Below are positions 45,921 through 54,627 of a stretch of DNA of 64,000 nucleotides, piece after piece. Below the pieces are notes generated by a model that was not told the DNA's origin, made no database searches, and saw nothing but the letters and a program-made list of their open reading frames with translations. Within the stretch, counting starts at the first letter, position 1. Every line of letters begins with the position of its first letter. The translations under genes were made by a program, and so were the position numbers. The stretch is taken from NCBI GenBank assembly GCA_028871055.1, contig JAGWON010000003.1:124001-188000 (forward strand), in the 5' to 3' direction. Source of the DNA: Alphaproteobacteria bacterium. GTDB taxonomy: Bacteria > Pseudomonadota > Alphaproteobacteria > ATCC43930 > CGMCC-115725.

Positions 45921-46943
45921 ATGCTCGAAACCACCATCGCCGGAAGCCTGCCCAAGCCCGCCTGGCTCGCCGAGCCGAAGATGCTGTGGGCGCCGTGGGC
46001 GGCCGAAGGCGAGGCGCTCGAGCAGGCCAAGCGCGACGCCACGCTGTTGGCGATCAAGGAACAGGAGGACGCCGGCATCGACATCGTCACCGACGGCGAG
46101 ATGGCGCGGCAGCATTTCGTCCACGGCTTCCTGGTTAACCTCGACGGCATCGATTTTTCGCAGCGCGTCAAGATGGGCATCCGCGACAACCGCTATGTCG
46201 CCGAAGTGCCGACGGTCACCAGCGCGCTGAAGCGCAAGGGCAGCGTTCACAAGATGGAGGCGACACTCGCCCGCAGCCATACGCGCCGCCGCCTGAAGTT
46301 CACCCTGCCCGGTCCGATGACCATCGTCGACACCATCGCCGACCGGTTCTATGGCGACCGCGTCAAGATGGCGATGCGCTTCGCCGATCTCCTCAACGAG
46401 GAAGCGCGCGAGCTCGACGCCATCGGCGTCGATGTGATCCAGTTCGACGAGCCCGCGTTCAATGTCTACACGCGCGAGGTCGGCGACTGGGGCGTGGCGG
46501 CGCTCGAGCGCGCCGCGCAGGGCCTCAAGGCCAAGACCTGCGTCCACATCTGCTACGGCTACGGCATCAAAGCGAACATCGAATGGAAGGCGAGCCTCGG
46601 CGGCGAGTGGCGACAATACGAGGCGATCTTCCCGGCGCTGGCCAGGAGCAAGATCGGCCAGGTCTCGCTCGAGTGCATCCACTCCAAGGTGCCGGTGAGC
46701 CTCCTGGGCCTCCTCAAGGGCAAGGATATCCTGCTCGGCGCGATCGACGTCGCCACCGACCGGGTCGAGACGGCCGACGAAGTCGCCGCGGTGCTGAAGT
46801 CGGCGCTGCCCTACGTCGCGCCCGAGAATCTCCAGCCTTGCACCAATTGCGGCATGGCGCCGCTCGACCGGACGATCGCCTATGCCAAGCTCGAGGCGCT
46901 CGCCACGGGCGCGCGCAAGCTCAAGGCCGAGCTCGGCGGCTAG
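45921..46943 (+). CDS. MetE-like cobalamin-independent methyltransferase (core MetE)
   Basis: 340-aa protein equivalent to the catalytic C-terminal barrel of MetE. Zinc ligands are preserved as CVHICYG (His and Cys), QVSLECIHSK (Glu) and CTNCGM (Cys). GPMTIVDTIADRFYG and DVIQFDEPAFN are typical. The N-terminal half of full MetE is absent, so the methyl donor may differ from polyglutamyl-methyl-THF. AGGAG precedes ATG 45921. It lies 53 bp after the hydrolase on the same strand and is the last gene of the benzoate uptake unit. Epoxyalkane:CoM transferases share this fold, so non-methionine roles are possible. Confidence 0.8.
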   Translation: MLETTIAGSLPKPAWLAEPKMLWAPWAAEGEALEQAKRDATLLAIKEQEDAGIDIVTDGEMARQHFVHGFLVNLDGIDFSQRVKMGIRDNRYVAEVPTVTSALKRKGSVHKMEATLARSHTRRRLKFTLPGPMTIVDTIADRFYGDRVKMAMRFADLLNEEARELDAIGVDVIQFDEPAFNVYTREVGDWGVAALERAAQGLKAKTCVHICYGYGIKANIEWKASLGGEWRQYEAIFPALARSKIGQVSLECIHSKVPVSLLGLLKGKDILLGAIDVATDRVETADEVAAVLKSALPYVAPENLQPCTNCGMAPLDRTIAYAKLEALATGARKLKAELGG

Positions 46944-46946
46944 CGG

Positions 46947-48431
46947 TCAAGGGGCGGCGCCGGCGCGAGCATGGATGACGGCGACGTCGTCGGCATAGAC
47001 CCGCTTCCAGCCGGGCAGGTGGTCCATCAGCGTCACCGCAGGGCTCTTCGCAGCGAACAGCGTCCAGGTCGCGTGAAAGCGATCGAGCATCGCCGGTAGG
47101 TCGTCGGTGACGCCGCGGGTCGCCTCGATGTAGCGTTTGATGAAGTCGTCGCCGTACATGTCGGCGCGGCCGTCGATGAACGGCTTCACGCCGTTGAAGA
47201 TGAGATAGCCGCCGAAGCCGTATTCGTTGAACACCGGCCCGGTCAGATCGTGGGTGGTCGCGAACTTGAGCGCCGCCGCGGGCGTGTAGGCGTCGGGCTT
47301 GCGTACGACCGGCTGCTGCATGAAGAACAACGCTACCGCCGCGGCGACGAGACCGACGGCGGCAATGCCCGGCAGGCTGGCACGGCCGGCAAGATCGGCG
47401 AAGGCGCCGTCGAGCGCCGCGGCCTGGCGCCCGCGGGAACGGGCGCGGATGAAATCGCCTACCGGCGGCGCCAGCAGCAGCGGCCCGATAAAGCCTAGAA
47501 CCTCCACGGCGCGCTGATGCGCCAGACTCATGTGCAGCAGCAGCAGCAGCATGGCGATGCGCGCCGGCGGCAACTTGACGCCGAATCCGAGCGCGAGGGC
47601 GAGCGCGACAATGAGCCAGATCTCGAGCGGCTGGATGGTCTGGAAGTTCGGGCTCTGCCATTCCATCAGGACCGACAGCGCGAATTTCATGTTCATCAGG
47701 TGGAACGGCAGCCACAGCGCGGCGACGCCGTTGGGCGTGAGCAGCGCCGCGGCCAGCGAGATCGCACCGAATACCCCCCAGCGCTTGACGGCGGCGATGC
47801 GCGCCGTCCGGTTTCGCGCCGCCAGCAACGCCTCGCCGGCGAAGAGCGCCGCAAAGGCGAGGCCAAGCACATAGCCGCCATGTAGATTGGCCCATAGCGC
47901 CATCACCGCCGCGAGCCACAGCGGCGGCGCCCGGTCGCGCTCGCGCGCCTCGACCAGCGCGGCGAACCACAGCACCAGGATCGGCAGGGTCAGGATGTGC
48001 GGCCGCGCCAGCAGGTGCGGCAGCGCCAGGCCCCACGCCGTCGCCGTGCCGGCAAGGGCATGCACCGGCTCGAGCCAGCGCAACAGCGCACGGGTCAGAA
48101 TCGCCAGCGCGGCGGCGAAGGACGCTGCCGTCGCCAGCACCATTCCGCTCCAGCCCCAATGGTCGTAGATCGGCGCGAAGATGGTTTCGGCCAACCATTC
48201 ATGCGGCACCCAGGGCGCGCCCGCCATCGAATAAGAGAAGATATCGGCATGCGGCACCGCGCGATGCGCGAGGATCCAGCGCCCGACGACGATGTGCCAA
48301 TAGGTGTCGGGATCGCCGAGCAGCGCCGGGCCCGAGGCCAGCACCGTGACGAAAGCGGCGAGCGCCACCAGCAGCGGCAGCGAGGCGCCGAAGCGGCTTT
48401 TCGTCGCCGGCAGGGATGCGGTGACCATCAT
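46947..48431 (-). CDS. Polytopic membrane protein, function unknown
   Basis: 494-aa protein with roughly 10-12 hydrophobic helices. The N-terminal part GPALLGDPDTYWHIVVGRWIL ... HADIFSYSMAGAPWVPHEWLAE is a pattern seen in a family of hypothetical membrane proteins resembling lipid-linked glycosyltransferases (an acidic loop after TM1). A C-terminal soluble region of about 110 residues (GPVFNEYGFGGYLIFNGVKPFIDGRADMYG) follows the last helix. MMV... could start at either of the two ATGs (48431 or 48428). It is convergent with the MetE-like gene (3 bp) and divergent from the iminopeptidase gene. No substrate assigned. Confidence 0.7.
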   Translation of the reverse strand: MMVTASLPATKSRFGASLPLLVALAAFVTVLASGPALLGDPDTYWHIVVGRWILAHRAVPHADIFSYSMAGAPWVPHEWLAETIFAPIYDHWGWSGMVLATAASFAAALAILTRALLRWLEPVHALAGTATAWGLALPHLLARPHILTLPILVLWFAALVEARERDRAPPLWLAAVMALWANLHGGYVLGLAFAALFAGEALLAARNRTARIAAVKRWGVFGAISLAAALLTPNGVAALWLPFHLMNMKFALSVLMEWQSPNFQTIQPLEIWLIVALALALGFGVKLPPARIAMLLLLLHMSLAHQRAVEVLGFIGPLLLAPPVGDFIRARSRGRQAAALDGAFADLAGRASLPGIAAVGLVAAAVALFFMQQPVVRKPDAYTPAAALKFATTHDLTGPVFNEYGFGGYLIFNGVKPFIDGRADMYGDDFIKRYIEATRGVTDDLPAMLDRFHATWTLFAAKSPAVTLMDHLPGWKRVYADDVAVIHARAGAAP

Positions 48432-48511
48432 CGCGGCAATGTAAGCGCGATGATAGTTAATGAAAGCTTGCCGCGCCTTGCCTTCGTGGCCCGGATTCTT
48501 ACACTACGATC

Positions 48512-49480
48512 ATGCCCGACAACCCGCGAATCGGCCGCCAGGACCTCTTTCCGCCGATCGAACCCTACCAAAGCGGCATGCTGCCGCTCGACGGCCACCA
48601 CACGATGTATTGGGAGCAGTCGGGCAATCCCGCTGGCCTGCCGGCGGTGTTCCTGCACGGCGGGCCCGGCGCGGGCGCGACGCCGACGCATCGGCGGTTC
48701 TTCGATCCTGCCGTCTACCGCATTGTCGTCTTCGACCAGCGCGGCGCCGGACGGTCGACGCCGCTCGGTGAAACGCACGACAACACGCTGCGCCATCTGA
48801 TCGCCGACATCGAACGCCTGCGCATCCACGTCGGCGTCGAGCGCTGGCTGGTGTTCGGCGGCTCGTGGGGCTCGACCCTGGCGCTGGCCTACGCCGAAGC
48901 GCATCCCGAGCGCTGCAGCGGCCTGGTGCTGCGCGGCATCTTCCTCTGCCGGCAGAGCGAGATCGACTGGTTCCTCTATGGCATGCGCGTCGTGTTCCCC
49001 GAGGCCTGGCGCAATTTCTCCGGCTTCATCCCCGAGGCCGAGCGCGGCGACCTGCTGACCGCCTTCATGCGGCGGCTCTTGGATTCGAATCCAGCGGTGC
49101 ACATGCCGGCGGCGCGCGCCTGGAGCACCTATGAGGGCGTCTGCTCGACGCTGCTGCCGAGCCCGGACACGGTCGCCGCGTTCGGCGAGGACCGCATGGC
49201 CCTGGGGCTGGCGCGAATCGAGGCGCATTACTTCAGCCACCACGTGATCAAGCCGGACGACGACCTGGTGGCGCGGATCGATCGCATCCGCCAGGTGCCG
49301 GCGGTCATCGTGCAGGGCCGCTACGACATGGTGTGTCCGATCATGAGCGCGGACGAGCTCCACCGCGCCTGGCCCGAGGCGCAATATGTCGTCGTGCCCG
49401 ATGCCGGCCATTCGGCGATGGAGCCGGGAATCCGCGCCGAGCTGGTGGCGGCGACGGAGCGGATGAAGCGCCGCCTGTGA
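48512..49480 (+). CDS. pip: Proline iminopeptidase
   Basis: Alpha/beta-hydrolase aminopeptidase (322 aa) that removes N-terminal proline. Signature segments are the HGGPGAG oxyanion motif (VFLHGGPGAGATPTHRRFFDP), VVFDQRGAGRSTP, the nucleophile elbow FGGSWGSTLALAYAEAHPERC, and LRGIFLCRQSEIDWFLYG. The catalytic Asp and His are in GRYDMVCP and AGHSAMEPG. Length is typical. It is divergent from the membrane protein gene and upstream of the PagL-like gene. Confidence 0.94.
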   Translation: MPDNPRIGRQDLFPPIEPYQSGMLPLDGHHTMYWEQSGNPAGLPAVFLHGGPGAGATPTHRRFFDPAVYRIVVFDQRGAGRSTPLGETHDNTLRHLIADIERLRIHVGVERWLVFGGSWGSTLALAYAEAHPERCSGLVLRGIFLCRQSEIDWFLYGMRVVFPEAWRNFSGFIPEAERGDLLTAFMRRLLDSNPAVHMPAARAWSTYEGVCSTLLPSPDTVAAFGEDRMALGLARIEAHYFSHHVIKPDDDLVARIDRIRQVPAVIVQGRYDMVCPIMSADELHRAWPEAQYVVVPDAGHSAMEPGIRAELVAATERMKRRL

Positions 49481-49557
49481 AAGCGGGCCGGCCGGCGGAC
49501 TTGCCCTTTGCCGCCAAGGCCTTAAGATGGCCCGGTCACGCGGGGGAGAAATCGCGT

Positions 49558-50085
49558 ATGATCGGACGACGGATTGCCGGGCTCGGCGCCCTGGTGGCGG
49601 CGATTTGGTTCGGTGCGGCAAGCGCGCGTGCGGACGACCTGATGTCGAGTCTCACCGGCCACGATCCGGGCATGCTTTCGGTCGGCGGCGGCATGTATGA
49701 CTTCCTACACAACAACAAGGCGGTCGAGGGCCGCGTCGAATACGAATTCGCGCACGGCTTCTATTTCGTCAAGCCGATCATCGGCATCTTCGGCACCAAC
49801 AAGAAATCGGCTTTCGCTTATGCCGGCTTCGATTTCGACCTGCATTTCGGCCGCCACTTCGTCCTCGTACCGAACGCCTCGGTCGGTTACTACCACCGCG
49901 GCGACGGCAAGAATCTCGGCGAGGCGTTCGAGTTCAAGACCGGTGCGCGCTTCGATTACCGGTTTGAGGACGCGTCGCGCATCGGCATTGCGTTCGATCA
50001 CATCTCGAATGCCGGAATCAGCAAGACGAACCCCGGCGAAGAGAACATCCTGCTGATGGTCTCGTTTCCGCTCGGCGGCCTATAG
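49558..50085 (+). CDS. PagL-like lipid A 3-O-deacylase (acyloxyacyl hydrolase family)
   Basis: Outer-membrane beta-barrel protein (175 aa) with a signal peptide (MIGRRIAGLGALVAAIWFGAASARAD) and alternating beta strands. The C-terminal catalytic motif is FDHISNAGISKTNPGEENI, matching the PagL-type HxSN(A/G)G(I)xxxNPG catalytic His-Ser. PagL removes the 3-O acyl chain from lipid A. ATG 49558 follows GGGGGAG; the longer ORF is upstream noise. It ends at a strand switch with a 3-bp gap to the transporter gene. Confidence 0.85.
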   Translation: MIGRRIAGLGALVAAIWFGAASARADDLMSSLTGHDPGMLSVGGGMYDFLHNNKAVEGRVEYEFAHGFYFVKPIIGIFGTNKKSAFAYAGFDFDLHFGRHFVLVPNASVGYYHRGDGKNLGEAFEFKTGARFDYRFEDASRIGIAFDHISNAGISKTNPGEENILLMVSFPLGGL

Positions 50086-50088
50086 CCG

Positions 50089-51663
50089 TCAATCGCGCGC
50101 GTGGCGCGAACCGAGTCCCTTTGGCAGCCGTAGGGCCAGCAGCAACGCCAGCAGCGAGAACGCGCCGGTCGCGAGAAACACGCCGTGCAGCCCCGCGGCG
50201 AGCGCGTCGTCCAGCCGCGCGAAATCGGCCGGCGGCAGCGTGCCGCGCAGCGCCGGCGTCATCAGCCGGTCGACCATCGTTTCGGCGCCGCCAATCCGTG
50301 CCGCCAGCACCGCGTTGAGAATGCCGCCGAAGACCGCCGCTGCGACCGATTGGCCGACCATGCGCAGGAAGACGTTGACCGAGGTGGCAGTACCGCGGCG
50401 GCGGAATTCGACGCTATCCTGCGCCGCCACGATATAGGTCGTATTGCACAGGCCCATGCCGATGCCGATGACCAGGGCGCCGCTCGCCGCCCAGAACGGT
50501 CCGTCGGCCGACTTCAGCAGAATGAGAATGACGCTGCCCGCGACCAGCGCGCCGCCGCCCCAGACTGCGAGGGCGCGATACGACGAGCGGGCGGCCACTG
50601 CCAGCTGGCCCATCAAGATCGTGGTCAGCGACCAGCTCAGCGACATCGCCGTCAGTGCGAAGCCGGCGACCACGGCGCCGCGCCCCATCACGCCCTGGAC
50701 ATAGGTCGGCACGAAGGCGTTGACGCCGATGAGCGAGCCGCCGATGGCGAAGGCAGCGATGTTCGATGCCGCCACTGCCGGAATGCGCCAGAGATCGGGC
50801 GGCATCATCGGTTCGGCGCTGCGCCGCTCGCTGAACGCAAAGGCAATCAGGGCGATCGCCGCGAGAGCCGGCAGCGCGACGCGCAAGGCGTCCGTCAGTT
50901 GCGCCCATTGGACCAACGCCAGCATCAGCGCGCCGCTGCCGCTCATCAGCAGCGCCGCGCCGAGATAGTCGATGCTGCGGCGCCGATGGTGCGGCGTCTC
51001 GCGCAGCGCCACGCCGAACAGCGCGAGACACACCGCGCCGATCGGCAGGTTGACCCAGAAGACCGCCGCCCACGTGACGCGCTCGACCAGGAATGCGCCG
51101 AGAAGCGGCCCGCTGACGGCAGCAATGCCCCAGACGCCCGAGAGATAGCCCTGGGCGCGGGCGCGCGCCGTGCCAGGATAAATGTCGCCGACGATCGTGG
51201 TCGCGATCGGCACGATCGCGCCGGCACCGAGGCCCTGCAGCGCGCGGAAGATGATGAGCATCACCATGTTGCGGGCAAAGCCGCACAGCACCGAGCCCGC
51301 CAGAAACAGCAGGGTGCCGACGGCAAAGACGCGCTTGCGTCCATGCAGATCGGCAAGGCGGCCATAGATCGGGATCGTCACCGCCTGGCCGAGCAGATAG
51401 ACCGCAAACACCCAGCTGAACAGGTGAAAGCCGCCGAGGTCGGCGACGATGCTGGGTAGCGCAGTGGCGACAATGGTGCTTTCGACCGCCGCCATGAACA
51501 TGCCGGCCATCGCGGCGCCGAGCACGGTGCGGCGGCGGGCGACGCTCATCGCCGGCGCGGTCGGCATGGTTTCGTGGGCGGCGTCCATCGGCGGGCGAGG
51601 CTTTTTGCCACCGCGCGCCTGGATTGCAGGTTCGTTCTGACAGATCGGCAACGTGTACTTCAT
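50089..51663 (-). CDS. DHA2-family MFS drug exporter (EmrB-like)
   Basis: 524-aa transporter with about 14 hydrophobic helices. Motifs are the N-terminal MAAVESTIVATALPSIVADLGGFHLFSWVFAVYLLGQAVTIPIYGRLADLHGRKRVF (DHA2 motif D1 and motif A) and RALQGLGAGAIVPIATTIVGDIYP (motif C region). I set the start at MKYTLPICQN (51663); the 695-aa ORF adds 171 non-homologous residues from antisense of the DUF1330 gene. Substrate is unknown; DHA2 members export drugs, dyes or bile salts. No TetR-type regulator is adjacent. Confidence 0.85.
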   Translation of the reverse strand: MKYTLPICQNEPAIQARGGKKPRPPMDAAHETMPTAPAMSVARRRTVLGAAMAGMFMAAVESTIVATALPSIVADLGGFHLFSWVFAVYLLGQAVTIPIYGRLADLHGRKRVFAVGTLLFLAGSVLCGFARNMVMLIIFRALQGLGAGAIVPIATTIVGDIYPGTARARAQGYLSGVWGIAAVSGPLLGAFLVERVTWAAVFWVNLPIGAVCLALFGVALRETPHHRRRSIDYLGAALLMSGSGALMLALVQWAQLTDALRVALPALAAIALIAFAFSERRSAEPMMPPDLWRIPAVAASNIAAFAIGGSLIGVNAFVPTYVQGVMGRGAVVAGFALTAMSLSWSLTTILMGQLAVAARSSYRALAVWGGGALVAGSVILILLKSADGPFWAASGALVIGIGMGLCNTTYIVAAQDSVEFRRRGTATSVNVFLRMVGQSVAAAVFGGILNAVLAARIGGAETMVDRLMTPALRGTLPPADFARLDDALAAGLHGVFLATGAFSLLALLLALRLPKGLGSRHARD

Positions 51664-51787
51664 CACGATCTCTTCTTGAGTGGCTGGCGGCACCTGCGTG
51701 CCGTCACCGCCATGACGTTCGAGGACGGCCGATTTCGACAGCCACGTCCGCCGGTGCGAGCGTGGGATGCCGGGCGCGCCGGACGTG

Positions 51788-52093
51788 TCAGCGCGGCGTC
51801 GCCTCGCCGCCGTCGACCATGATGGTCTCCACCTCGCCCGCGCCCTTGCGGCGAAACGCGGCGGCCTCGTCGTATTCCTTGGACGTAAAACAGGCGACGC
51901 CCTGCTCGAAGGTCGGGAACTCGATGACGACGAAGCGATGGAATTTGTGCGGGCCTTCCATGATCTGGTAGCGCCCACCGCGCGCCAGGACCTTGCCGCC
52001 GTATTTGGCGATGATCGCCGGCACGCGGTCCGTGTACTTCTTGTATTCGACCGGATCGACGATCCGCGAGCGCGCAACCCAATAAGCCGGCAT
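51788..52093 (-). CDS. DUF1330 domain protein
   Basis: 101-aa small alpha/beta (ferredoxin-like fold) protein: MPAYWVARSRIVDPVEYKKYTDRVPAIIAKYGGKVLARGG ... FVVIEFPTFEQGVACFTSKEYDEA, the standard DUF1330 pattern. AGAGGAG lies upstream of the start. Function is unknown; the family is common and often annotated as monooxygenase-like. It lies 124 bp upstream of the DHA2 transporter gene on the same strand. Confidence 0.9.
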   Translation of the reverse strand: MPAYWVARSRIVDPVEYKKYTDRVPAIIAKYGGKVLARGGRYQIMEGPHKFHRFVVIEFPTFEQGVACFTSKEYDEAAAFRRKGAGEVETIMVDGGEATPR

Positions 52094-52197
52094 CCTAACT
52101 CTCCTCTTGGTTTATTTCCGCCAACCCTAATTTCCGCTAAGTATATCGCGGACGCGGTTCCAGTCAAAAATCGCAAATTTTGCGCACAGCGGCGCTT

Positions 52198-52262
52198 ATT
52201 ATAAGTATTACTAAAGTATATTAATCATTATTATTTGTTAACTATTAACTAATACTTATAAT
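52198..52262. repeat. 13-bp perfect inverted repeat in an AT-rich island
   Basis: ATTATAAGTATTA (52198-52210) and TAATACTTATAAT (52250-52262) are exact reverse complements, 39 nt apart. The inner region contains a second inverted repeat, GTTAA-cta-TTAAC. The whole stretch about 52190-52270 is strongly AT-rich in a genome that is otherwise very GC-rich. It sits between the DUF1330 gene and the divergent PEP-CTERM gene, so it is a candidate regulatory site or promoter region. Confidence 0.7.
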
Positions 52263-52348
52263 TTTAGGCGATATTTCTTGTGTGTTTATAGAAATGCAGT
52301 ACTTCTACGCATGCCGCACCAAAAGCGGCCAAGCAAAAGGAGCGTTCA

Positions 52349-52540
52349 ATGTCTGTCCGCCTGTCGCATGTCGTTCGCCTTGCCGTCCTGACTGCCGGTG
52401 TCGCCCTCGCCTCCGCCCCCGCGTTCGCGTGGTACGGCGGCGGCGGCGGTGGCACTCCGGTTCCGGAGCCCTCCACTCTCGCCCTCCTCGGCGTCGCCAT
52501 TCCGGGTGCCGCGGCGTGGATCAAGCACAGGCTGTCCTAA
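52349..52540 (+). CDS. Minimal PEP-CTERM sorting-domain protein
   Basis: 63-aa protein made almost only of sorting signals: an N-terminal signal peptide (LAVLTAGVALASAPAFA, likely cleavage after AFA), a ten-residue WYGGGGGGTP linker, then a PEP-CTERM anchor (VPEPSTLALLGVA, hydrophobic helix, basic tail KHRLS). Such proteins are processed by the exosortase EpsH/XrtA; none is in this window. ATG 52349 follows AAAAGGAGCG. A strong terminator hairpin ends the transcript. Essentially no mature domain is present (see findings). Confidence 0.8.
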   Translation: MSVRLSHVVRLAVLTAGVALASAPAFAWYGGGGGGTPVPEPSTLALLGVAIPGAAAWIKHRLS

Positions 52541-52592
52541 CCGGACGGCTTCCGCTTCGTTTTTCCTCGGTTCTCTTTTGGGTTCTTCGACT

Positions 52593-52625
52593 GGACGGCT
52601 TCGCGTTGGAGCCGTCCTTTTTATT
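52593..52625 (+). terminator. Intrinsic terminator after the PEP-CTERM gene
   Basis: GGACGGCT-tcgcgttgg-AGCCGTCC is an 8-bp perfect stem followed by TTTTTATTT. It lies about 50 bp after the PEP-CTERM stop and ends at the stop codon of the convergent pcaB gene. The T-tract is on the plus-strand side, so it mainly terminates the plus-strand transcript. Confidence 0.8.
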
Positions 52626-53985
52626 TCGCCGTCGCCGACGCCCGCCAGACCGCCAGCACCCGGTTGACCACCGCCGTCGCCTCGCCTAGATAGCGCGCCG
52701 GATCGGTGAGGCGGGCGATCACCTTGGCATCGAGATGCGCGGCGATCTCGCTGTCGGCGGCGAGCGCCTCGGCAAGCGAGCGGCCGCGCACCAGTGCCGC
52801 ATGGCTGGCGCGCTCGACCAGCCGGTGCGCCTCGTCGCGTCCCGCCGTCTCGGCCAGCGCCATCATCACCGCTTCGGCCATGATCAGGCCGCGCGCCGCA
52901 CCGAGGTTGCGCTTCATCGCCGCCGCGTCGACGCGCAGGCCTTTGGCGACGTCACGCGCATGCATCAGCGCGCCCGAAGTCAGTACGAAGATCTGCGGCA
53001 GCGCGAGCGGCTCGCTCTGCCAAGCGCCGGTCGAGCGCTCGTGATCGCCGACAAGCGCCTGGAACATCAGCGGCACCAGCGCATGGACGCCGCGCGTGCA
53101 GGCGACGATATAGGCGCTCGCCACCGGATTGCGTTTCTGCGGCAGCGTGCTCGAGCCGCCGCGGCCTTCCGCCTGCGGCTCGGCGGCCTCGGCCACTTCG
53201 GTCTGGCTCAACAGGATGGTGTCGGTGGCGAATTTGGCGAGGCTGCCGCAGACGAGACCGAGCACCGCGGCGGTCTCGGCCATGGTCTCGCGATTGGCGT
53301 GCCACGGCGCGGACGGCGCCGCGAGGCCGAGCTCGCGCGCCAAGCCTTCGGTTACCGCGCGACCTTGGGCGCCGAGCGATGCCAGCGTGCCGACCGCGCC
53401 GCCGAATTGGACGACCAGCAGGCGGCGCCGCAATTCCGCCAGGCGTCGGCGATGCGCCGCCAGCGGCACCAGCCACACCGCGCATTTGTAGCCGAAGGTG
53501 ATCGGCAGCGCCTGCTGGAGATAGGTGCGGCCGGCCATGACGGTACGGCGATGGGCGCGCGCCTGCGCCGCCAGCGCGTCGCCGACGGCCTTCAGGTCGT
53601 CCTCGATCAGGTCGAGCGCTTCGCGCAGCTGCAACACCAGCGCGGTGTCGACGATGTCCTGGCTGGTCGCGCCCCAATGCACGTAGCGCGGTGCATCGCC
53701 GCCCGCCGCCGTGCCGAGCGCCCTGGCGACCGCCGCCGCCGGCACGCCGATAAGCGCGGTGCCCTTGGCGATCACGGGGAGCGAGAGGTTCTCCGCCTTG
53801 GCCGCCTTGGCGATCGCCGCCGCGGCGCTTTTGGGAATGATCCCGAGCCGCGCCTCGACCCGCGCCAGCGCCGCCTCGACGTCGAGCATCGCCTGCAGGC
53901 GGCGCTCATCCGAAAACAGCGCGCGCATTGCGTCGCTGCCGAAGAGCGCGCCGTAGATCGCCGAGTCCGCCGGATTGACCGCCAT
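52621..53985 (-). CDS. pcaB: 3-Carboxy-cis,cis-muconate cycloisomerase
   Basis: Fumarase/aspartase-superfamily enzyme (454 aa) that lactonises beta-carboxy-muconate in the protocatechuate ortho pathway. Signature GGSSTLPQKRNPVASAYI contains the superfamily GSSxMPxKxNP motif. Other conserved blocks are YVHWGATSQDIVDTALVLQLREAL and GRTYLQQALPITFGYK. The start MAVNPADSAIYGALFG at 53985 has GAGGGGGA upstream; the 633-aa ORF includes antisense of pcaG. It is the last gene of a pcaD-pcaH-pcaG-pcaB unit. Confidence 0.93.
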   Translation of the reverse strand: MAVNPADSAIYGALFGSDAMRALFSDERRLQAMLDVEAALARVEARLGIIPKSAAAAIAKAAKAENLSLPVIAKGTALIGVPAAAVARALGTAAGGDAPRYVHWGATSQDIVDTALVLQLREALDLIEDDLKAVGDALAAQARAHRRTVMAGRTYLQQALPITFGYKCAVWLVPLAAHRRRLAELRRRLLVVQFGGAVGTLASLGAQGRAVTEGLARELGLAAPSAPWHANRETMAETAAVLGLVCGSLAKFATDTILLSQTEVAEAAEPQAEGRGGSSTLPQKRNPVASAYIVACTRGVHALVPLMFQALVGDHERSTGAWQSEPLALPQIFVLTSGALMHARDVAKGLRVDAAAMKRNLGAARGLIMAEAVMMALAETAGRDEAHRLVERASHAALVRGRSLAEALAADSEIAAHLDAKVIARLTDPARYLGEATAVVNRVLAVWRASATAK

Positions 53986-54025
53986 TCCCCCTCGAAGCGC
54001 GGCTCTAGACCACCTTGCTCGACGG

Positions 54026-54613
54026 TCAGAAATCGAAGAAGACCGTCTCGCCCTTGCCTTGCAGCACGATGTCGAAGTGCCACACCGCGGCGCCGTTGGC
54101 CTTGCCCTTGGACTCGGCGACGAGCGTCTTCTGCAGCGCCGGATCGTCGATCGACGACAAGACCGGGTCGCTCGGGTTGAGGCTGTCGCCGGCGAAATAG
54201 ACCCGGGTGAAGAGATGATGCAGCAGGCCGCGCGCCGCGATCGACACCGCGATGTGCGGCGCCTGCAGCGTGTTGCCGCGGCCGGGCACCGCCCCCGGCT
54301 TGACCGTGGTGAAGCGGTAAATGCCGTCCTTGTCGGTGCAGGAGCGGCCGAAGCCGCGAAAATGCGGATCGAGCGGCTTGTCCTGGACGTCGTCCGGATG
54401 CTCGTACTTGCCCGCGGCGTTGGCCTGCCAGATCTCGACGATCGCATCGGGCAGTGGCGTGCCGTCGCCATCGATGACGCGGCCCTCGAGCACGATCTTG
54501 TCGCCCTTGGCCTTGCCGGCATCGGTCAGGTCGGCCCATTCCGGCCGCGTGAGGCCGATATGGAGATAGGGGCCGGCGGTCTGTGTTCCGGTCGGGATCA
54601 GCTTGGCGCTCAT
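54026..54613 (-). CDS. pcaG: Protocatechuate 3,4-dioxygenase alpha subunit
   Basis: 195-aa alpha subunit of the intradiol dioxygenase that opens protocatechuate. Conserved elements are TQTAGPYLHIGL at the N-terminus, GDGTPLPDAIVEIWQANAAGKYEHP and GRGNTLQAPHIAVSIAARGLLHHLFTRVYF. The alpha subunit does not carry the full iron-ligand set, as expected. The ATG at 54613 gives the normal length; the 454-aa ORF of the track covers antisense sequence. It is 14 bp downstream of pcaH. Confidence 0.94.
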   Translation of the reverse strand: MSAKLIPTGTQTAGPYLHIGLTRPEWADLTDAGKAKGDKIVLEGRVIDGDGTPLPDAIVEIWQANAAGKYEHPDDVQDKPLDPHFRGFGRSCTDKDGIYRFTTVKPGAVPGRGNTLQAPHIAVSIAARGLLHHLFTRVYFAGDSLNPSDPVLSSIDDPALQKTLVAESKGKANGAAVWHFDIVLQGKGETVFFDF

Positions 54614-54627
54614 GGTCGCGTCCCCGC

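Noticed and set aside
50089-52176. 695-aa reading of the DHA2 transporter
   Set aside because: The first 171 residues overlap the DUF1330 gene and lack transporter features. A good start with an upstream AAGAG lies at 51663.
52621-54522. 633-aa reading of PcaB with an N-terminal domain
   Set aside because: The extension overlaps pcaG on the same strand in another frame and is low-complexity. PcaB homology begins at 53985.
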